Source: Psychrobacillus sp042885655
GTDB lineage: Bacteria > Bacillota > Bacilli > Bacillales_A > Planococcaceae
DNA: 64,000 nucleotides
Reading direction: 5' to 3'
NCBI RefSeq assembly: GCF_042885655.1
Contig: NZ_JBHVRO010000006.1
Location: 186,001 to 250,000 of the forward strand
Part shown: positions 18,780 through 27,993 of the stretch, in pieces
Position numbering within the stretch: position 1 is the first letter of the stretch
Layout of the letters: each line of letters begins with the position of its first letter
Program-made: the position numbers and the translations under genes
Notes under the pieces: generated by a model
Databases searched by the model: none
What the model saw: only the letters and a program-made list of their open reading frames with translations
What the model was told of the DNA's origin: nothing

Positions 18780-19592
18780 TTACTCGTACTGTTTTCCTAG
18801 TACACGAGATTTATTTTGTGCTGCATCTATACAAGCAAAAATGGCATCCCCGACATTATGTTGTATTAACTTTTCCAACCCAGCTTCTGTTGTGCCACCT
18901 GGACTTGTGACTCTTCTTCGTAATTCTTCAGGCTCAAAATCACCTTTTTTCATCATTTGTGCCGCACCTTCCATCGTCTGAATAAATAATTGGCGAGCAT
19001 CCGATTTTTCTAAACCATGCTGTATAGCGGCCGCTTCAAATTGCTCTGCAAAATAATAAAAATATGCTGGACCACTCCCTGAAAGTGCAGTAACTACATG
19101 TAAGTCTTCTTCATTCACGGCTTTAACAGTTCCAATAGAATTTAAGATATCGATTATTAAAAGTTTTTCTTTATCTGATACGTGTTCATTCCAACTAACA
19201 GCGGATGCACTCAATCCAACAGCAGCAGAAGTATTCGGCATAACCCTCGCAATTGGTCGTCTCCCTAAATAATTTGAAATAGTTTGTATCGTTACACCTG
19301 CTATCACAGAAATTATCGTTGCATCTTTGTTTAAAAAAGGAGCAATGTCTGTCATTGCATCTTTAGCATCTTTTGGTTTCATTGCTAAAACAACAATATT
19401 AGCCTCACATAACGCTTTTTTTTCTTTACATACAATCTCTACCTTATACGTCTTTTTTAATTGTTGAAGCTGTTCCACGTCCGACTTATTCATCACATGA
19501 ATGTTTTCCGAGGAAATTTTCTCCTGCTTTGTTAATCCATTAATAATAGCCTCAGCCATAGCACCAGCACCGACAAATACAATTTTCGTCAT
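18780..19592 (-). CDS. proC: pyrroline-5-carboxylate reductase
   Basis: A 270-residue NAD(P)H enzyme for the last step of proline synthesis. Rossmann motif FVGAGAMAEAII at the N-terminus, AMKPKD in the middle, and the signature SGSGPAYFYYFAE near residue 165, ending with TSPGGTTEAGL. The start at 19592 follows AAGGAGGAG; the frame to 19634 is an extension without a site. In Bacillus the proI paralogue lies at the same yqj position. Confidence 0.94.
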   Translation of the reverse strand: MTKIVFVGAGAMAEAIINGLTKQEKISSENIHVMNKSDVEQLQQLKKTYKVEIVCKEKKALCEANIVVLAMKPKDAKDAMTDIAPFLNKDATIISVIAGVTIQTISNYLGRRPIARVMPNTSAAVGLSASAVSWNEHVSDKEKLLIIDILNSIGTVKAVNEEDLHVVTALSGSGPAYFYYFAEQFEAAAIQHGLEKSDARQLFIQTMEGAAQMMKKGDFEPEELRRRVTSPGGTTEAGLEKLIQHNVGDAIFACIDAAQNKSRVLGKQYE

Positions 19593-19655
19593 ATAAACTC
19601 CTCCTTTTTGGGTATGCGTATATAGCTTAAACAATAATTTAGGTTCAACTACGTT

Positions 19656-20558
19656 TTAGTACCACCATTTTTCTTGTGGAATTAAAACGGTCTTAATTTT
19701 TAAGTTATTTTCAAACCAATTCTTCATTAAAGTTTTCATAACTAGATATTCTGAAGAGGAGTGTGATACTCCGATTAGTGACATGGTAGTTGTTGAAGCA
19801 TATTCCATCATCTTATTAAATTTTTGTTTACCATATTCGTTATCAATATGGCAATGGATTTCACCTGTAATATATGCTTGAACACCATTTATCTCAGCAT
19901 TTTTCATCCATTCTACTACGTCTCCACAACCTGCAACAATTGCAACCTTTTGAATATCATTTAGATTTTGGCCCTCAAAATCAACATAAGGAATATCAAA
20001 TACTTTCTTTAGAGTAGATACTTAGTCCACAGTATTTGTGTTCTCAATATTAAAAAATAAAACAAAGTCATTATTAATATCCGTTGTTAAATTTTTTGCG
20101 TTTAATTCTTTAGAAATAGCAATATTTGTTCCTAGTTTTTTATGGCAATCCAATGGGATATGACAAGTGTAAACTGATAATTTCTTGTCTTTAATTCGAT
20201 TGATAAATTTTTCACTTATAGGAACAAATCCTTTTCCCCAACTACCTTTAGGATCTCCACATTCCATTAATAAGGGATGATGCATAAATAATAAATCTCC
20301 CTGGGTACTTTCTTCTATAAATTTTTCCAAAACATGATCTGTTGGAAAAACTGCTAAAAATACTCTTTCAGTATTTGGAGCACCTTTTATCATTAGGCCA
20401 TTAAATAATTCAACAAATTCTTTTTCAAAAGCATTTCTCCAATCAAAGTTCAAAGGGTCATAAACGCTTGGTATAAATCTACTGAAAGCAGGGTCTTTTC
20501 CAAATGCATTAATTTGAAATTCTTTGTCTAGTTTATTTACTATTTCTTTAAGTTCCAT
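19656..20558 (-). pseudogene. Nif3/DUF34-family gene interrupted by one in-frame TAA
   Basis: The first 178 codons (20558 down to 20025) give a Nif3-like N-terminal half with LLFMHHPLLM and YTCHIPLD, which carry metal-binding histidines. A TAA at 20022-20024 interrupts. The same frame then continues (VSTLKKVFDIPYVDF, then VAIVAGCGDVVEWM and ITGEIHCHID with further ligands) to 19656, so one base change explains the break. Restored length is about 300 residues. The AGGAGG site and T-box leader upstream are intact. It may be a dead gene, a sequencing error or, less likely, a readthrough case. Confidence 0.8.
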
Positions 20559-20640
20559 TGATTATTAACCTCCTTAGATAGTAAAAACTTTTATGAAATT
20601 TGATTTCCCTTTGAATATAGATTTATAGGTAAAATAAAAA

Positions 20641-20868
20641 AAGCGCTCTCGTCCTATATATCATAAGGACGAAAACGCAATGATTTCCGCGGTACCACCT
20701 AAATTTGCCGAAATTATCGGCACAACTTAACCCTTCTTATCGCGAAGGACACGACTATGTTTACATAGTAGCTCCGAAGTAGGTTCGACATATGAGAGGG
20801 AGGTGAAACTTGCAGCGGGTCATTTCACTCTCTAAACTCCATCATATATTTACTGTTCTTCATCTTAG
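20641..20868 (-). promoter_or_regulatory. T-box riboswitch leader with terminator, probably tyrosine-responsive
   Basis: On the minus strand GATGAAGAACAGTAA begins stem I, with AGAGAG and the specifier region CGAACCTACTTCGGAGC. The T-box bulge is AGGTGGTACCGCGG. It is followed by the terminator CGTCCTTATGATATATAGGACG and T7 at 20637-20679. The likely specifier triplet is UAC (Tyr), and the bulge UGGU would pair with an A73 discriminator, consistent with tRNA-Tyr. The specifier was read by eye and is less sure than the T-box call. The gene controlled is the broken Nif3-family gene. Confidence 0.88.
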
Positions 20869-21100
20869 CTTTTCGTTTTCTGAATTAATGAAATTATAGG
20901 ACTGTTGTGAGTAAAAGTCAAACTCAATATTAAATGTAGATGAGAAGACTAGGTTAATATCGAACGGGTAGTACGGATGTTGCTCTCGCATCGGATAAGC
21001 TTTTTGATTAGACTCTATTTCCACAGATACAATAGTGACGTTGCCAATAAAAAAATGTACAATAGAATGAATTACCATTCATTAGAAGGGGAGCTCTTAT

Positions 21101-22048
21101 ATGACAATACATAAAATTACTATTCCAACACCATTTGCAGTTGGGGATGTAAATGCTTATTTAATTAAAGGAGATACACTCACACTAGTAGACGTTGGTC
21201 CTAAAACAGAAGAAGCGCTTGTTGCTCTTACAGCAGGCATAAAAGAAGCTGGTTACTCACATTCAGATATAGAACAAGTCCTCTTAACACATCACCATCC
21301 AGACCATTCTGGCTGGGTCGATGCATTTGAACAAGCAACAATATTAGGACATGCATACAATCAACCATGGCTAACAAGAGATCCAGATTTTTTCCACTTT
21401 CATGATGAATTTTATCTACAGTGCCTTATGGAGGAAGGAGTACCTGAGAGCTATTTCAATTGGGTTGAAAAAATGAGAAGACCGATTCACTTTATCGGAA
21501 ACAGACCACTTGAAAAGCCTTTAAAAGATGGTGACATCCTTCCAGGTCATCCCGATTTAACCGTCTTGGAAACATTAGGTCATGCTCAAAGTCACCTATC
21601 TTTTTGGTCGGAGAAAACGGGAGTTCTTATAGGTGGGGATCATATTTTGGAGAAAATTTCTTCTAATCCATTAATTGAGCCACCTCTCAATCTAAAGGCT
21701 GAGCGTTCAAAATCAATGCTTCAATATAATGCCTCACTTAAACGAATCCAAACTTTACCTGTAGAAAAGATATTTAGTGGGCATGGAAACGAAGTATATA
21801 ACGTATCTGAGCTAATTAGTAGCAGACTTGAAAAACAGCGAGAACGTGCCTTAAAAGTTTTGGACATGATGAAAGATGGGGAAAAAACTATTTTTCAGCT
21901 TACTCAGGAACTTTTTCCAAAAGTATATGAAAAAGAACTTGGTTTAACTCTTTCAGAAACGATTGGACAAATCGATTATCTAATGGATGAAGGCTATATT
22001 AATGAACGACGAAACGAGAAAGGTATTTTGTTATATGACCAAGCGTAA
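21101..22048 (+). CDS. yqjP: metallo-beta-lactamase fold hydrolase, YqjP-like
   Basis: A 315-residue protein with the zinc motif THHHPDHSG, a second histidine in LGHAQSHLSF and an aspartate in GGDHI. A C-terminal winged-helix-like tail (about residues 245-315) is typical of the LACTB2/YqjP group. It lies directly before and overlaps yqjQ by 14 nt, the Bacillus order. The start follows AAGGGGAG. The substrate is unknown; LACTB2 relatives act on RNA. Confidence 0.86.
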   Translation: MTIHKITIPTPFAVGDVNAYLIKGDTLTLVDVGPKTEEALVALTAGIKEAGYSHSDIEQVLLTHHHPDHSGWVDAFEQATILGHAYNQPWLTRDPDFFHFHDEFYLQCLMEEGVPESYFNWVEKMRRPIHFIGNRPLEKPLKDGDILPGHPDLTVLETLGHAQSHLSFWSEKTGVLIGGDHILEKISSNPLIEPPLNLKAERSKSMLQYNASLKRIQTLPVEKIFSGHGNEVYNVSELISSRLEKQRERALKVLDMMKDGEKTIFQLTQELFPKVYEKELGLTLSETIGQIDYLMDEGYINERRNEKGILLYDQA

Positions 22049-22787
22049 GAAAATTTTTATCACTGGAGCTACGAGTGGTGTTGGATTACTGCTTGCAAAA
22101 AACCTCCACGCAGCGGAGCATGAAATTTGGGCAAGTGGTCGCAATGTTGAAGTTTTGGAGCATCTAGATGAGCTTGGCTTACATACAATACAAGCAGACT
22201 TGGCAGAGGAACAGTCTTTTGAGGATTTGTTTCAAATGATGGAAACTCCAGACACATTAGTACTCTGTGCAGGTGTTGGTACGTTTGCTTATTTATCGGA
22301 ATTAGAAGAAAAAGATATGACACAGATGATGCATGTAAATGTTATAGCACCAATGATTCTAACTAAGTATTTTGCGGAGAAAATGAAAGAAAGGGGTAGC
22401 GGACATATTATTTTTGTCGCTTCTCAAGCAGGAAAAGTAGCGACACCAAAAGCATCCGTTTATGCAGCCTCTAAGCACGCAATTTTAGGATTCGCAAATA
22501 GCGTTCGTATGGAATTAAAAGCGTATGGAATTCAAGTCACAACAATTAATCCTGGACCAATAGATACACCATTCCTTGATTTAGCAGACCTAACCGGCAA
22601 TTATCGCGACAAACTTAGCAAACATCTCTTATCACCTGAAAAAGTAGTGGAAGCGATCATAAAAACTATAGAACATCCAGTTCGTGAAGTAGATCTTCCT
22701 TCGTATATGAGTCTAACGAGTAAACTTTATGCAATTTTCCCAAAGACAGTTGAAACACTAGGGAAATCGTTTTTTAATAAAAAGTAG
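22035..22787 (+). CDS. yqjQ: short-chain dehydrogenase/reductase, YqjQ-like
   Basis: A 250-residue classical SDR: nucleotide motif TGATSGVG, catalytic serine in FVASQAG, and YAASKHA with the catalytic Tyr and Lys. Overlaps the end of yqjP by 14 nt, so translation is coupled. The start ATG at 22035 is 12 nt after GAAAGG; the ORF could extend upstream but the family starts here. The substrate is unknown. Confidence 0.88.
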   Translation: MTKRKKIFITGATSGVGLLLAKNLHAAEHEIWASGRNVEVLEHLDELGLHTIQADLAEEQSFEDLFQMMETPDTLVLCAGVGTFAYLSELEEKDMTQMMHVNVIAPMILTKYFAEKMKERGSGHIIFVASQAGKVATPKASVYAASKHAILGFANSVRMELKAYGIQVTTINPGPIDTPFLDLADLTGNYRDKLSKHLLSPEKVVEAIIKTIEHPVREVDLPSYMSLTSKLYAIFPKTVETLGKSFFNKK

Positions 22788-22845
22788 CATGTCAATTATT
22801 TACAGGATTCAAGGTTAGAGATATTATTTGAGGGGGAAAGTAATA

Positions 22846-23202
22846 TTGGAACTTTTTAAATTTGATAAACAAGTAGGAAAAAATATTTCACATTTTAACT
22901 CGGATTTCATCATGTCTCGAATTGTAAGAACGGAGAAGCCAACACAACTTGGTTGTATGTATTTAGAAACCAATGGGGTTGTTGGTTATCATGAAGCTGT
23001 TGTACCTCAACTACTCCTGGTAATTGCTGGAGAAGGATGGGTTCGTGGGGAAGATGAATTAAAGTTAAAGGTTAAAGCCGGCGATGCAGTTTTCTGGAAA
23101 AAAGGGGAAGGACATGAAACAACAACTGAAACTGGTTTAACTGCTATTGTAATAGAGTCTGAAGAATTAAATCCATCTGAATTTATGAAAAAAAGAATAT
23201 GA
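22846..23202 (+). CDS. small cupin-domain protein
   Basis: A 118-residue protein with a single cupin barrel. The second motif region reads VIAGEGWVRGEDE and the C-terminal strand VKAGDAVFWKKGEGHETTT. TTG start at 22846 nine nt after AGGGGGA. Not clearly in an operon with yqjQ (58 nt gap). Function unknown; small cupins often bind a sugar or metal ligand. Confidence 0.72.
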   Translation: MELFKFDKQVGKNISHFNSDFIMSRIVRTEKPTQLGCMYLETNGVVGYHEAVVPQLLLVIAGEGWVRGEDELKLKVKAGDAVFWKKGEGHETTTETGLTAIVIESEELNPSEFMKKRI

Positions 23203-23218
23203 TGAATTTTCCCTTCTC

Positions 23219-23268
23219 ATAATAAAACCGATCAGCTCATTCTAAATGACCAATCGGTTTTTATTATG
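23219..23268. terminator. Rho-independent terminator after the cupin gene
   Basis: Inverted arms ATAATAAAACCGAT and ATCGGTTTTTATTAT around a 19-nt loop; usable from both sides, including the Spo0E-like gene that converges from the right. Confidence 0.8.
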
Positions 23269-23285
23269 TGAGGATTTCAATCTAA

Positions 23286-23450
23286 TTATGATACTTTGCT
23301 TTGATATTGATTAAGTAGATGATCTAATTCTTGGCTGATAGTAACGACCACTCGATGGGTGTATCCATGTTTTTTAGCCATTCTGTACATATCTTTCCTC
23401 TTGATTCCAATTCGAATCAATAATGCCTTTTCGTTCAAAAAACTTTTCAC
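23286..23450 (-). CDS. Spo0E-family aspartyl-phosphate phosphatase
   Basis: A 54-residue protein starting at GTG 9 nt after GGAGG. It contains two short amphipathic helices: IGIKRKDMYRMAKKHGYTH and then VTISQELDHLLNQYQ, with the family signature SQELD. Spo0E-type proteins dephosphorylate Spo0A~P and so delay sporulation. Its length is typical of Spo0E/YisI/YnzD members. It is monocistronic, with a terminator at 23219-23268. Confidence 0.85.
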   Translation of the reverse strand: MKSFLNEKALLIRIGIKRKDMYRMAKKHGYTHRVVVTISQELDHLLNQYQSKVS

Positions 23451-23650
23451 AAAAACTTCCTCCATATAGTATATTTAGCTTCAATTCTTGAGGATAATTT
23501 CTAGTAGGTAGGGAAGCAACTTGTCCATTGTACGACATAAAAAATGCAAAATTTGTCACATTACGTAGGGAATCATAAATTTAATATATTTGTAATATTA
23601 GAAATAAACACTAGTCGAAATATGAAAGAAGAAAAGTTATTTTGTATACG

Positions 23651-25036
23651 TTAATTAATCATCCATGCTTTTTTTAAAAGCTGAACACCTTGCTGAATTT
23701 CATCGATTGATAGATTACTAAAACCTAGTTGAAGCATTGGTTCTTGTGGATGATTACCAATAAATAAATGTGAAGTTGGATATACTTTAACACCTAGGTC
23801 ACTTGCTAATTGTATTAGTCTTTCTTCACTATCAGAAGACTGTAATTGAATTAATATATATAATCCAGATTGCGGTCCTATAATGCTAATGGCATTACCA
23901 AAAGAGAAGTTTAAGGAAGAAACGAGTGCATGCATTTTTCTTTTGTATGTTGCACGCATTTTCCGAATATGTGAATCCCAATGTCCACGTTCCATAAAAC
24001 GAGCCATTGTTCGTTGATGAATGCTAGAAGCTGTTTGTTCAAAAGTAGCGAATTGTTGATGATACTGATCCAATAATTCAGATGGTAAAACCATATAACT
24101 TAAGCGAATCGACGGTAAAAAAGCTTTAGAGAACGTACTAATATAAATGACTCGTGCCTCTTGTTGAATCGATAATAGAGCCGGGATTGGCTGTTGTTGA
24201 TACCGAAATTCACTGTCATAATCATCTTCAATGATATAGCCATTTTGTGAATGCGCCCATTTTAATATTTTTAGTCGTTCTGCGATAGGTAATGTCACAC
24301 CTGTAGGAAACTGATGTGATGGAGTAATATACACAAGCTTTGAATCAGTATGTTCAAGCTGTTTCATACATAATCCTTTTTCTTTTACTTCAATAGGATT
24401 AATTTGAAATCCATTAAGATGAAAAACAGCACGAGCACCATCATAGCCAGGGTTCTCGACGGCAATTGAAGAATACTCTTTCTTTAATATAAAGCTTAAG
24501 TTCATTAATAGTTGTTGTGTACTACTACCAATCACAATAGAGTCAGCAGAAGTTCGGATACCTCTAGATTGCAATAAATATAATGCAATTTTTTCTCTTA
24601 GTAATCTATCTCCTTGTTGTTCACCGTACATATATACAATACCATCCTTCGACACTTCGTTGACACATTGTTTCCAAGCTTTTAAAGGAAATGCATGTTG
24701 ATCAACGGATCCTGCTCGAAAATCCACCTTAATATTAGTTTCTTCAGATATGTACTTTTCGGCATGTAATGTCGGGGTATGTATATCGACTGACTCGAAA
24801 GTTTCAACAAAATATCCTCTTTTTTGCTCACTTCTAATATATCCCTCAGCAAGTAATTGTTCATATGCGACAAGTGTCGTATTTCTACTAACATGTAAAA
24901 TCTCAGCAAGCTGACGAATTGAAGGAAGTTTGGTGTTAGGCTGGAGCTCTTTATTTTCAATAAGTAATCGAATGGAAAGGTAAATTTGCTTATATTTTGG
25001 ACTGCTTTCATGTAAATGTATCATTAACTCTCTCAT
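23651..25036 (-). CDS. MocR/PdxR-type regulator (GntR winged helix fused to aminotransferase fold)
   Basis: A 461-residue protein. Residues about 8-75 form a GntR helix-turn-helix (KLPSIRQLAEILHVSRNTT). Residues about 110-461 form a fold-type-I aminotransferase-like domain with the PLP lysine in STFSKAFLPSIR and the aspartate in IIEDDYDSEF. MocR proteins respond to PLP or amino-compound effectors. The GNAT gene at 25129 is divergent, with about 90 bp between, and is a possible target. The effector is not known. Confidence 0.88.
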   Translation of the reverse strand: MRELMIHLHESSPKYKQIYLSIRLLIENKELQPNTKLPSIRQLAEILHVSRNTTLVAYEQLLAEGYIRSEQKRGYFVETFESVDIHTPTLHAEKYISEETNIKVDFRAGSVDQHAFPLKAWKQCVNEVSKDGIVYMYGEQQGDRLLREKIALYLLQSRGIRTSADSIVIGSSTQQLLMNLSFILKKEYSSIAVENPGYDGARAVFHLNGFQINPIEVKEKGLCMKQLEHTDSKLVYITPSHQFPTGVTLPIAERLKILKWAHSQNGYIIEDDYDSEFRYQQQPIPALLSIQQEARVIYISTFSKAFLPSIRLSYMVLPSELLDQYHQQFATFEQTASSIHQRTMARFMERGHWDSHIRKMRATYKRKMHALVSSLNFSFGNAISIIGPQSGLYILIQLQSSDSEERLIQLASDLGVKVYPTSHLFIGNHPQEPMLQLGFSNLSIDEIQQGVQLLKKAWMIN

Positions 25037-25128
25037 ACTGCACCTCTAACTGACATATCGAAATAGCTGAAACTGTATCTTTTTATAATGTCATTTGTTT
25101 TTAATACTATATGAAAGGAGTGAAAAAA

Positions 25129-25548
25129 ATGCAAATAAAAATTTTAGAGACAAATGAAGATTGGAAATCCGCATATCCTCTTATTCAACAATTGCGACCC
25201 CATTTATCAGAAGATCGGTATTCTGAACTCTTAAAACAAATGCCAACATATCAAGGATGGGTTATTGTGGATGGGACATATAAAGCATTTATTGGTTTTG
25301 AAGAACGTCTTAACTTTTACAATGAAAAACACTTATTTGTACTTGATTTTGTGACAAATGAAAACGAGAGGTCAAAAGGATATGGAGAAAGCCTTATGAA
25401 TGCTCTTTTTAAGTACGCAAAAGAATATCACTTTGCTTATGTTGCTTTAGAATCAGGTCTTGAGAGGTATGATGCACATCGTTTCTATGAAAGTAAGATG
25501 GGGTTTAATAAATGGTGCTACTCATTTATAAAGAAGGTATTGATATGA
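25129..25548 (+). CDS. GNAT family N-acetyltransferase
   Basis: A 139-residue acetyltransferase; the acetyl-CoA motif is FVTNENERSKGYGESLMNAL and the C-terminal part HRFYESKMGFNKW. It starts at 25129 after AAAGGAG. Its stop overlaps the start of the next GNAT gene (ATGA), so the two are translationally coupled. Divergent from the MocR-type regulator. The acceptor is unknown. Confidence 0.83.
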   Translation: MQIKILETNEDWKSAYPLIQQLRPHLSEDRYSELLKQMPTYQGWVIVDGTYKAFIGFEERLNFYNEKHLFVLDFVTNENERSKGYGESLMNALFKYAKEYHFAYVALESGLERYDAHRFYESKMGFNKWCYSFIKKVLI

Positions 25549-25988
25549 AAATTGTAAAAGGGAATCTTAAATGTCTAAAGGATCTCATTCCACTATTTAA
25601 CGGGTATCGTATGTTTTATGGACAGCCTAGCGATGAAGAAGGGGCAAAAAACTTTTTATTAGCAAGAATTCAAAATGAGGAATCTGTTATTTATATTGCA
25701 TACTTGGAAGATAAACCAGTTGGTTTTGTGCAATTATATCCGTTTTTTTCCTCAGTAGCCATGAAGAGAGCGTTCATTTTAAATGATTTGTTTGTAGATC
25801 CAGCTTATAGAAAGGAAGGAGTAGGAAAAGCACTTATGAAAGAGGCTTTTCAATTTTGTGAAGAAGAGAAATCAAGATTTGTTACATTACAGACAGCAAC
25901 TAATAACTATAATGCAAAAGCATTGTATGAGCAGATGGGAATGCATATAGATAATGAGTGTGATTATTATATAAAATATTTGAATTAA
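25545..25988 (+). CDS. GNAT family N-acetyltransferase
   Basis: A 147-residue acetyltransferase. The acetyl-CoA site is DPAYRKEGVGKALM and the end is ALYEQMGM. Start ATG overlaps the stop of the preceding GNAT gene. The pair probably acts on related small molecules. The acceptor is unknown. Confidence 0.86.
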   Translation: MKIVKGNLKCLKDLIPLFNGYRMFYGQPSDEEGAKNFLLARIQNEESVIYIAYLEDKPVGFVQLYPFFSSVAMKRAFILNDLFVDPAYRKEGVGKALMKEAFQFCEEEKSRFVTLQTATNNYNAKALYEQMGMHIDNECDYYIKYLN

Positions 25989-26189
25989 AAATGTAGGAGA
26001 GGAGAAAAGCAACAAAGTAAAATAGATAAAAGATTTTATCCGGTACTTATTTTCTCAAATGTAAAGGTTCCAGTTTTATATATGGAGGTTAGTGATTTCC
26101 ATATTCTTTATCATCATTGCGATTTATTGATTCGTTAATTATTTGCATATAATGGGTCAATTAGTTATGAAGTTAAGGAACTAAGCTGC

Positions 26190-26231
26190 AATGCCAGATT
26201 TGACTTTAGAAATCTGGCATTATTTTTTTTG
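26190..26231 (+). terminator. Rho-independent terminator, GNAT pair
   Basis: Arms AATGCCAGATTt and AAATCTGGCATT, then T8. The remaining 200 bp after the GNAT genes (25989-26190) shows no gene or site I can name. Confidence 0.85.
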
Positions 26232-26570
26232 TTATTCTTTACTAAAGTCTAAGATTCTTAATAGATTCCCGGAGTTGTCTTGAAAGATAGCGTATCGACC
26301 AGGAGGAATATCGATAGGCTCTTTAATGAACTTTAGTCTGTCTTTATTTTCCTCAAAGTATTGATCTACACTATCCACTAAAAATACTGCTCCAGGAGTT
26401 AAACCTTCCTCATCATTTTCTATCATTAATTGGACTTCTGAGCCTGGCATTTTTAATGCAACGGTATGATCTCCTTCTCGCCACGCTTCTTCAAAACCTA
26501 ATACATCACGATAAAAAGCAAGTGATTCCTTTAGATTTTCAACTGGATAATCCATAAATACTAATTTCAT
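26232..26570 (-). CDS. VOC (glyoxalase/bleomycin-resistance) family protein
   Basis: A 112-residue single VOC domain (LVFMDYPVENLKESLAFY at the start; DNSGNLLRILDF at the end). AGGAGG-type site 6 nt upstream. Divergent from a TetR regulator that begins at 26684, with a palindrome-rich gap between them, so probably its regulated partner. The substrate is unknown. Confidence 0.82.
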   Translation of the reverse strand: MKLVFMDYPVENLKESLAFYRDVLGFEEAWREGDHTVALKMPGSEVQLMIENDEEGLTPGAVFLVDSVDQYFEENKDRLKFIKEPIDIPPGRYAIFQDNSGNLLRILDFSKE

Positions 26571-26612
26571 ATACTTTCCTCCAATGTTTTTATTTTTCGG
26601 ATAATTTAATTA

Positions 26613-26662
26613 TGTATTACGTAACGATATTATGTCAAGCGTAATATATTTACGTAAAGTAA
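26613..26662. promoter_or_regulatory. candidate TetR operator between divergent VOC and TetR genes
   Basis: Two TTACGTAA-centred motifs (ATTACGTAACG and TTTACGTAAAG) about 30 bp apart, with ATATTATG and CGTAATATAT between. TetR-family sites are commonly short palindromes in such divergent gaps. Inference only. Confidence 0.45.
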
Positions 26663-26683
26663 AGGACATGTTATGATGAATGT

Positions 26684-27193
26684 ATGAAAAATTGGATACC
26701 TATACCAGGCTCAAACAAAGATAAAATTATTAAAGTGGCGATCGAAGAATTTAGTATGAAGGGATACAAAGCGGTTAATATTGCAGAGCTAGCTGCAATG
26801 GCAGATATGACAACTGGCGCCGTCTATCACCACTTTGGTTCTAAAGCAAAACTGTATGAAATTATAAGAAACGATATGGAACAAAGAATTATAGATAGAA
26901 TGGAGGGAGCAGCTTCTTTATTTGATCAAGAGAAAGAGGCATTGGAGGCAGCGCTTGTTACAGGTTTAAATTTTGCAGTAAAAATGAACCTTTGTAAACT
27001 TCTGAGCGATGAAAAACCATATACTCATCAAGATATGATAGAGGAGTTTTTAACAAACATGCTAAAAAAAGAAAACCTTCCGCTTGATATTGTCGTACTT
27101 TCATCTTGGCGTTCTATATTGAAGGCAATTACCGATGAACAGATAACTCATGAACAGGGGAAAAGTTTACTTAAATGGCTATTTAGAAGCTAA
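26684..27193 (+). CDS. TetR/AcrR family transcriptional regulator
   Basis: A 169-residue protein. The N-terminal helix-turn-helix is clear (IAELAAMADMTTGAVYHHFG followed by SKAKLYEII). The C-terminal ligand domain is short and unspecific. The ATG at 26684 lacks a strong site and the mRNA may be nearly leaderless. Divergent from the VOC gene, which it probably represses together with itself. Confidence 0.86.
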   Translation: MKNWIPIPGSNKDKIIKVAIEEFSMKGYKAVNIAELAAMADMTTGAVYHHFGSKAKLYEIIRNDMEQRIIDRMEGAASLFDQEKEALEAALVTGLNFAVKMNLCKLLSDEKPYTHQDMIEEFLTNMLKKENLPLDIVVLSSWRSILKAITDEQITHEQGKSLLKWLFRS

Positions 27194-27283
27194 GGGTAAA
27201 AGTTGATTACAATTACAGATTCTTAAATGCATCGATTACTTTTGAAAAGTTATTTAAAGTTCTAAAAACATACTTGTGACACA

Positions 27284-27322
27284 TGGTAGCACCATTTGAG
27301 GATTTATTTCTCGAATGGTGCT
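27284..27322 (+). terminator. probable terminator after tetR-like gene
   Basis: Arms TAGCACCATT and AATGGTGCTA with an internal GAG/CTC pairing, followed by a modest T-rich tail. The rest of 27194-27478 shows nothing recognisable. Confidence 0.55.
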
Positions 27323-27478
27323 ATTTCATTTGTTCCCTCTGTAAAGCAGTTTTTCAATCAATGGCAAAGAGAGATAATCAATGATCTAAAAACAAATAAC
27401 ACTTTTTTATACTAGGTACTAATACTAAGTGATATAATATGGTAAATAAAAAAATATATCGTTAGTGAGGTTTTAAGA

Positions 27479-27904
27479 ATGTTAAACACTCAACAAATTC
27501 AATCAATTATTAAACATCGTTATCCATTTCTTTTAGTGGATAGAATACTAGAATTAGAGGAAGGAAAACGAGCTGTTGGAATAAAAAATGTGACAGTGAA
27601 TGAACAATTTTTTAATGGGCATTTTCCAAATTATCCTGTAATGCCAGGTGTATTAATTGTAGAGGCACTAGCTCAACTAAGTGGAATAATAATGCTTACT
27701 ACAGATGGAAACAAGGGGAGACTGGGACTTTTAGCTGGCATAGATAATTGTCGGTTTAAACAGCAAGTTAAACCAGAAGATCAACTTCGAATGGAAGTAG
27801 AGATTACACGTCTAAAAGGACCTATTGGAAAAGGAAAAGGTATCGCTACCGTTGATGGAAAGTTAGTTTGTGAAACAGATTTGATATTTGCATTTGGAAA
27901 ATAA
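27479..27904 (+). CDS. fabZ: 3-hydroxyacyl-[acyl-carrier-protein] dehydratase FabZ
   Basis: A 141-residue hot-dog fold dehydratase of exact family length. The catalytic histidine lies in NGHFPNYPVMPGV and the glutamate in VEALAQ. It removes water from 3-hydroxyacyl-ACP in fatty-acid elongation. Site GAGGTTTT precedes the ATG. It stands alone here. Confidence 0.95.
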   Translation: MLNTQQIQSIIKHRYPFLLVDRILELEEGKRAVGIKNVTVNEQFFNGHFPNYPVMPGVLIVEALAQLSGIIMLTTDGNKGRLGLLAGIDNCRFKQQVKPEDQLRMEVEITRLKGPIGKGKGIATVDGKLVCETDLIFAFGK

Positions 27905-27993
27905 CAAAGTCTAAAAACAACAATTCATTCAAATGTATGAGTTAGTCCCTTAATTTTAAATGATAAAATTAACAAAAAAGGGGGATTGGTTCT

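Noticed and set aside
20860..21078. 72-codon minus-strand frame upstream of yqjP
   Set aside because: No ribosome site, overlaps the start of the T-box leader and has no recognisable pattern; probably chance.
23374..23559. 61-codon minus-strand frame
   Set aside because: It overlaps, in another frame, the better supported Spo0E-family gene (23286-23450), which has a family signature and a GGAGG site.
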